Positions 30,292 to 32,747 of a stretch of DNA of 32,747 nucleotides are shown piece by piece. Source of the stretch: Moduliflexus sp964602655 (GTDB lineage Bacteria; Moduliflexota; Moduliflexia; Moduliflexales; Moduliflexaceae). The notes under the pieces are model-generated. The model searched no databases. It saw nothing but the letters and a program-made list of their open reading frames with translations, and was not told the origin of the DNA. The stretch is from the NCBI GenBank assembly GCA_964602655.1, contig CAZRSF010000072.1:1-32747 (forward strand), in the 5' to 3' direction. The position numbers and the translations under genes were made by a program. Every line of letters begins with the position of its first letter. The stretch's first letter is position 1.

Positions 30292-31872
30292 TTATTTTAC
30301 CACGATTTTATCACCCAAAAGGTAGGCACAATCGTCGGCTAACTGTCGTTTCCATTGAGATGGAAAGTTTTTCGGACAAATCACATCGGGCAAAGTTTCG
30401 AATAACGCGGCGATATGCGCTTCTCGAATCGTTATGTTGCCGATTTGCCGAATGTCCGCTGGGGTCATTCCGCCTCCGGCGATAATCTCGATTGTCCCTG
30501 CCGGAATAAGCATGCTGTCTTTTATTTTGGTCATGACAGCAATCATTCCTGGAAGGTAGCATTGGGTTGGCACAAGGGCGACCGCTTGTGCCATCTCATC
30601 ATACGCTGACACATGGCGTATGGCGGCGACTATGCGCTGTTGCATATCCGGCAGATAATCCGCCTGAAAATATGCTCCGATACAAACGATCCCTCGCGCA
30701 AATGCAACTGCGAGAAAACAGGTAAATAATGATGGGAGTAACGTGTTCTGCCGGAGCGCCTGAATAAGAGCCTCTGGATGATACGGAATTTCATGTAAGC
30801 GACCATGTTCGTCCACGCCGCGTAGCGCATCGCCATTGGAGGAATCATGTTGTAAAAGCAACGGAATCCGTTTCCCATTACAATCAACACCCCAAAAAAA
30901 GATCGTGCCACAGATTGTCGATGAGTGGCGTGAAGATGTTTCATGTTTAGAATAAAGTCGCGCCGTCAGATTTTCATGCGTCCAACACCCTTTTATGCCG
31001 TCAAGTTCCTGTAAAATGCATTGCCGCAAAACGGGATCAAACAGAGTGCGCCACGCTAGGCTCGTTTGATCAGCAAGATCGTTTTCTAACAGGCGTGCAA
31101 CGATCTTTTCGAATTCAAGATAAACCATATCTGGCACGGCAATATCTCCTGCAAAGCATCGTTGCCAGACTCGCTGGTTAAACACGACAGCTTGATCGGA
31201 ATAGCTCGCAAGTGAGAGAGCGTCTGTTGGGTAATATTCCTGTTGAATGAGATTCAAGACGGTCGAATGCTGCAAATGAGAAATATGCCCTGCTCTAAGC
31301 ATGGCATGCAATCTGCCCTGAGCTTTTGTAATCATGTCTGTATTGAATGGCGTGGTGACGGCAACCAGAGAATGTTTCAAATATTCAGGGAAAATTGGCA
31401 ACTTTTGTGAGAAACGCTCTCCGTTATTCTCAGAGAGATGATAGAGCAAGACTCCTCGGGGATAAGTCACATTATTCAATGGAATATTTCCGCACGCAAA
31501 AATCAGTACTGTCGTCGCCTGCGATTTTCCGGTGAGCACATTGAGCGCAAACAGCAGACTCCCCTGAATGGATTGAGAGTAATAGTCGACACCATGATGA
31601 TTCGCAGTCAATGCGACAGGAGATGCGATCAGATCGCGCACGGCGCGTTGCGCAAGTGATTCGCCTAATAGGGGCGCAACATACTGGTACACGACGTTGA
31701 AAAGATCGTTGCGCGACTGATATGGTGGTACTTGTGCCGGAAGATACTCCTGCAAGTATGTGGAAAGCGGCACGTCTCCGTATTCGCGAAGGATATGCGC
31801 AAGTGCTGGAAGACGCAGGGACGCGATATTCAAATATTCTTCGATATCGCGGGCAGCGTGATTTTGGAACAT
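30292..31872 (-). CDS. Unrecognised 526-residue protein coupled to an MFS permease
   Basis: I do not recognise the family. From ATG at 31872 the protein is 526 residues with no signal peptide or confident membrane segment. Striking blocks: LTANHHGVDYYSQSIQGSLL (a His-His-Gly motif, about 109-128), VLIFACGNIPLNNVTYPRG, GTIFFWGVDCNGKRIPLLL, LPSLFTCFLAVAFARGIVCI with GAYFQADYLPDMQ, MIAVMTKIKDSMLIPAGTIE and IAGGGMTPADIRQI. The well-formed motifs and a single long frame mark a real folded protein, perhaps an enzyme (the His pair and GGG loop). The start overlaps the stop of the upstream permease gene (TAATG), with GGAG just before, so the two are translationally coupled and probably act together, for example synthesis or modification plus export of a small molecule; that is inference. 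The open frame beyond 31872 lies in the permease gene. Confidence 0.72.
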   Translation of the reverse strand: MFQNHAARDIEEYLNIASLRLPALAHILREYGDVPLSTYLQEYLPAQVPPYQSRNDLFNVVYQYVAPLLGESLAQRAVRDLIASPVALTANHHGVDYYSQSIQGSLLFALNVLTGKSQATTVLIFACGNIPLNNVTYPRGVLLYHLSENNGERFSQKLPIFPEYLKHSLVAVTTPFNTDMITKAQGRLHAMLRAGHISHLQHSTVLNLIQQEYYPTDALSLASYSDQAVVFNQRVWQRCFAGDIAVPDMVYLEFEKIVARLLENDLADQTSLAWRTLFDPVLRQCILQELDGIKGCWTHENLTARLYSKHETSSRHSSTICGTIFFWGVDCNGKRIPLLLQHDSSNGDALRGVDEHGRLHEIPYHPEALIQALRQNTLLPSLFTCFLAVAFARGIVCIGAYFQADYLPDMQQRIVAAIRHVSAYDEMAQAVALVPTQCYLPGMIAVMTKIKDSMLIPAGTIEIIAGGGMTPADIRQIGNITIREAHIAALFETLPDVICPKNFPSQWKRQLADDCAYLLGDKIVVK

Positions 31873-32747
31873 TATTCTCCGCTCGCGATGTTTGTTGTCA
31901 TTTTCATCTTTCGTGGGGACTGCGCGATAAGAAGAAACAGAAGGGTCAATACTAAAAACAGAAATCCACAATAGGTCATCCCTTGTTTGACATGAGTAGC
32001 AGCGGCTAACCAACCGAAAATAATAGGGCCGAACACCTGTCCGGTGCGATAGGCAGAATCGAAAATGCCAATGGCTTTCCCCGCCCCAATACGAAGCGTG
32101 TGCTGTACGTTTAAAATATATGCGCGTTGAGCGGCTTCAAAACTTCCGGATAAGCCAAGCAAAAGCACCGTCGCCGCAGCAGCAAGAATGCCGTCCGTCA
32201 CATAAAAAACGCCAAACGCCAAACTCCCCAGAATCCCACTGAATACGATATATTTCTTGGGGTTGTTGGAAGCATCAATATATTTACTGACAAACGGGGC
32301 AAAATAGACAAGGCAAACGCCGTAAATCATAAAAATTCTTCCGATATTGGATTGAGATTGGCCGAGCTGATATAAATAAATCGGACTGAAGAAATTGAGA
32401 AAACCAATCGCCGCTAACGCTCCGGGAATCAGGCTTAACAGTAGCACAGCCAGAACGTTTCGGTTCAACAGAAATGCCCATAATGACTCGCCGATTTGCC
32501 GCTCATGTTCTTCCCGGATGCGTTCTGATGACCGATGGAACGTGTGACGCATAAAGAACATCGCATACAAAATCACTGACGCAATGATGATTGCCGCCAC
32601 GATAAAGACCGAACGATAACCGACACGTTCAGCTAACATCGCTCCGGTCGCGCTTCCACAAATACTCCCTGCATAAACCCCGGCAAATAAGAATGCTAAA
32701 CCTTGTGCTTTATTATGTTCTGTCTTGCCTTGTAATAGTGTATTATC
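31872..32747 (-). CDS. MFS permease, N-terminus cut by window edge
   Basis: Minus-strand frame enters at 32747 and ends TAA at 31874-31872; 291 residues of the C-terminal part are visible (the first in-window ATG at 32639 is internal). About eight hydrophobic helices occur, including GLAFLFAGVYAGSICGSATG, SVFIVAAIIIASVILYAMFF, VLAVLLLSLIPGALAAIGFL, IFMIYGVCLVYFAPFVSKYI, LAFGVFYVTDGILAAAATVL and MTYCGFLFLVLTLLFLLIA. The GSATGAMLAERVGYRSVF segment is the usual loop with a conserved arginine after a mid-protein helix, and HTFHRSSERIREEHERQIGE looks like the central cytoplasmic loop. Likely a proton-driven exporter or uptake carrier of the DHA1 kind; substrate unknown. The gene downstream starts on its stop codon. 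Confidence 0.85.
   Translation of the reverse strand, partial: DNTLLQGKTEHNKAQGLAFLFAGVYAGSICGSATGAMLAERVGYRSVFIVAAIIIASVILYAMFFMRHTFHRSSERIREEHERQIGESLWAFLLNRNVLAVLLLSLIPGALAAIGFLNFFSPIYLYQLGQSQSNIGRIFMIYGVCLVYFAPFVSKYIDASNNPKKYIVFSGILGSLAFGVFYVTDGILAAAATVLLLGLSGSFEAAQRAYILNVQHTLRIGAGKAIGIFDSAYRTGQVFGPIIFGWLAAATHVKQGMTYCGFLFLVLTLLFLLIAQSPRKMKMTTNIASGE

Overview
This is a bacterial chromosome segment from a diderm (Gram-negative-type) organism. It carries a TonB-dependent outer-membrane receptor, a small outer-membrane beta-barrel protein, a lipoprotein, Sec-exported solute-binding proteins and a chemoreceptor. Housekeeping genes (icd, eno, coaE, ftsH) sit among accessory genes, short decayed gene fragments and many palindromic intergenic hairpins. 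I cannot name the species. The mix of genes loosely recalls filamentous, sensory-rich candidate phyla such as KSB3/Modulibacteria, but that is only a hunch. There are no rRNA, tRNA, CRISPR or complete insertion sequences that I can see.

Left part (1-6.4 kb): a 3'-truncated isocitrate dehydrogenase (minus), a 34-residue single-helix membrane protein with a strong ribosome-binding site, a Cache-domain methyl-accepting chemotaxis protein (plus), an exported protein with an internal duplication and DxxxDG calcium-type loops (minus), and a self-contained unit for a 56-residue very basic protein with its own promoter and terminator.

Middle (6.5-15.5 kb, mostly minus): an unusual set of a TPR/repeat-rich protein, a ParM/StbA-like actin-family ATPase and a coiled-coil protein; then DinB-like and GlcG-like genes, a decayed sugar-permease fragment, a small outer-membrane barrel (plus), coaE coupled to a beta-hydroxyacid dehydrogenase, and enolase with its own terminator.

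15.5-20.4 kb (plus): an Old Yellow Enzyme relative, a response-regulator scrap, a small AP2-like tandem-domain protein with a clear sigma70 promoter, and an ABC-F ATPase behind a leader of about 370 nt. That leader contains a terminator and a competing antiterminator, which looks like transcription attenuation. A pirin C-terminal scrap and a lipoprotein follow.

20.8-30.2 kb (plus): a tight run of TonB receptor, solute-binding protein, sensor histidine kinase and REC-histidine kinase hybrid. It reads as an envelope-to-cytoplasm signalling cassette with no transport permease. It is followed by ftsH with a good promoter, and a second solute-binding protein of the same broad family.

Right end (30.3-32.7 kb, minus): an unrecognised 526-residue protein translationally coupled to an MFS permease that runs off the window. 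By eye the last 3.5 kb is more AT-rich than the rest.
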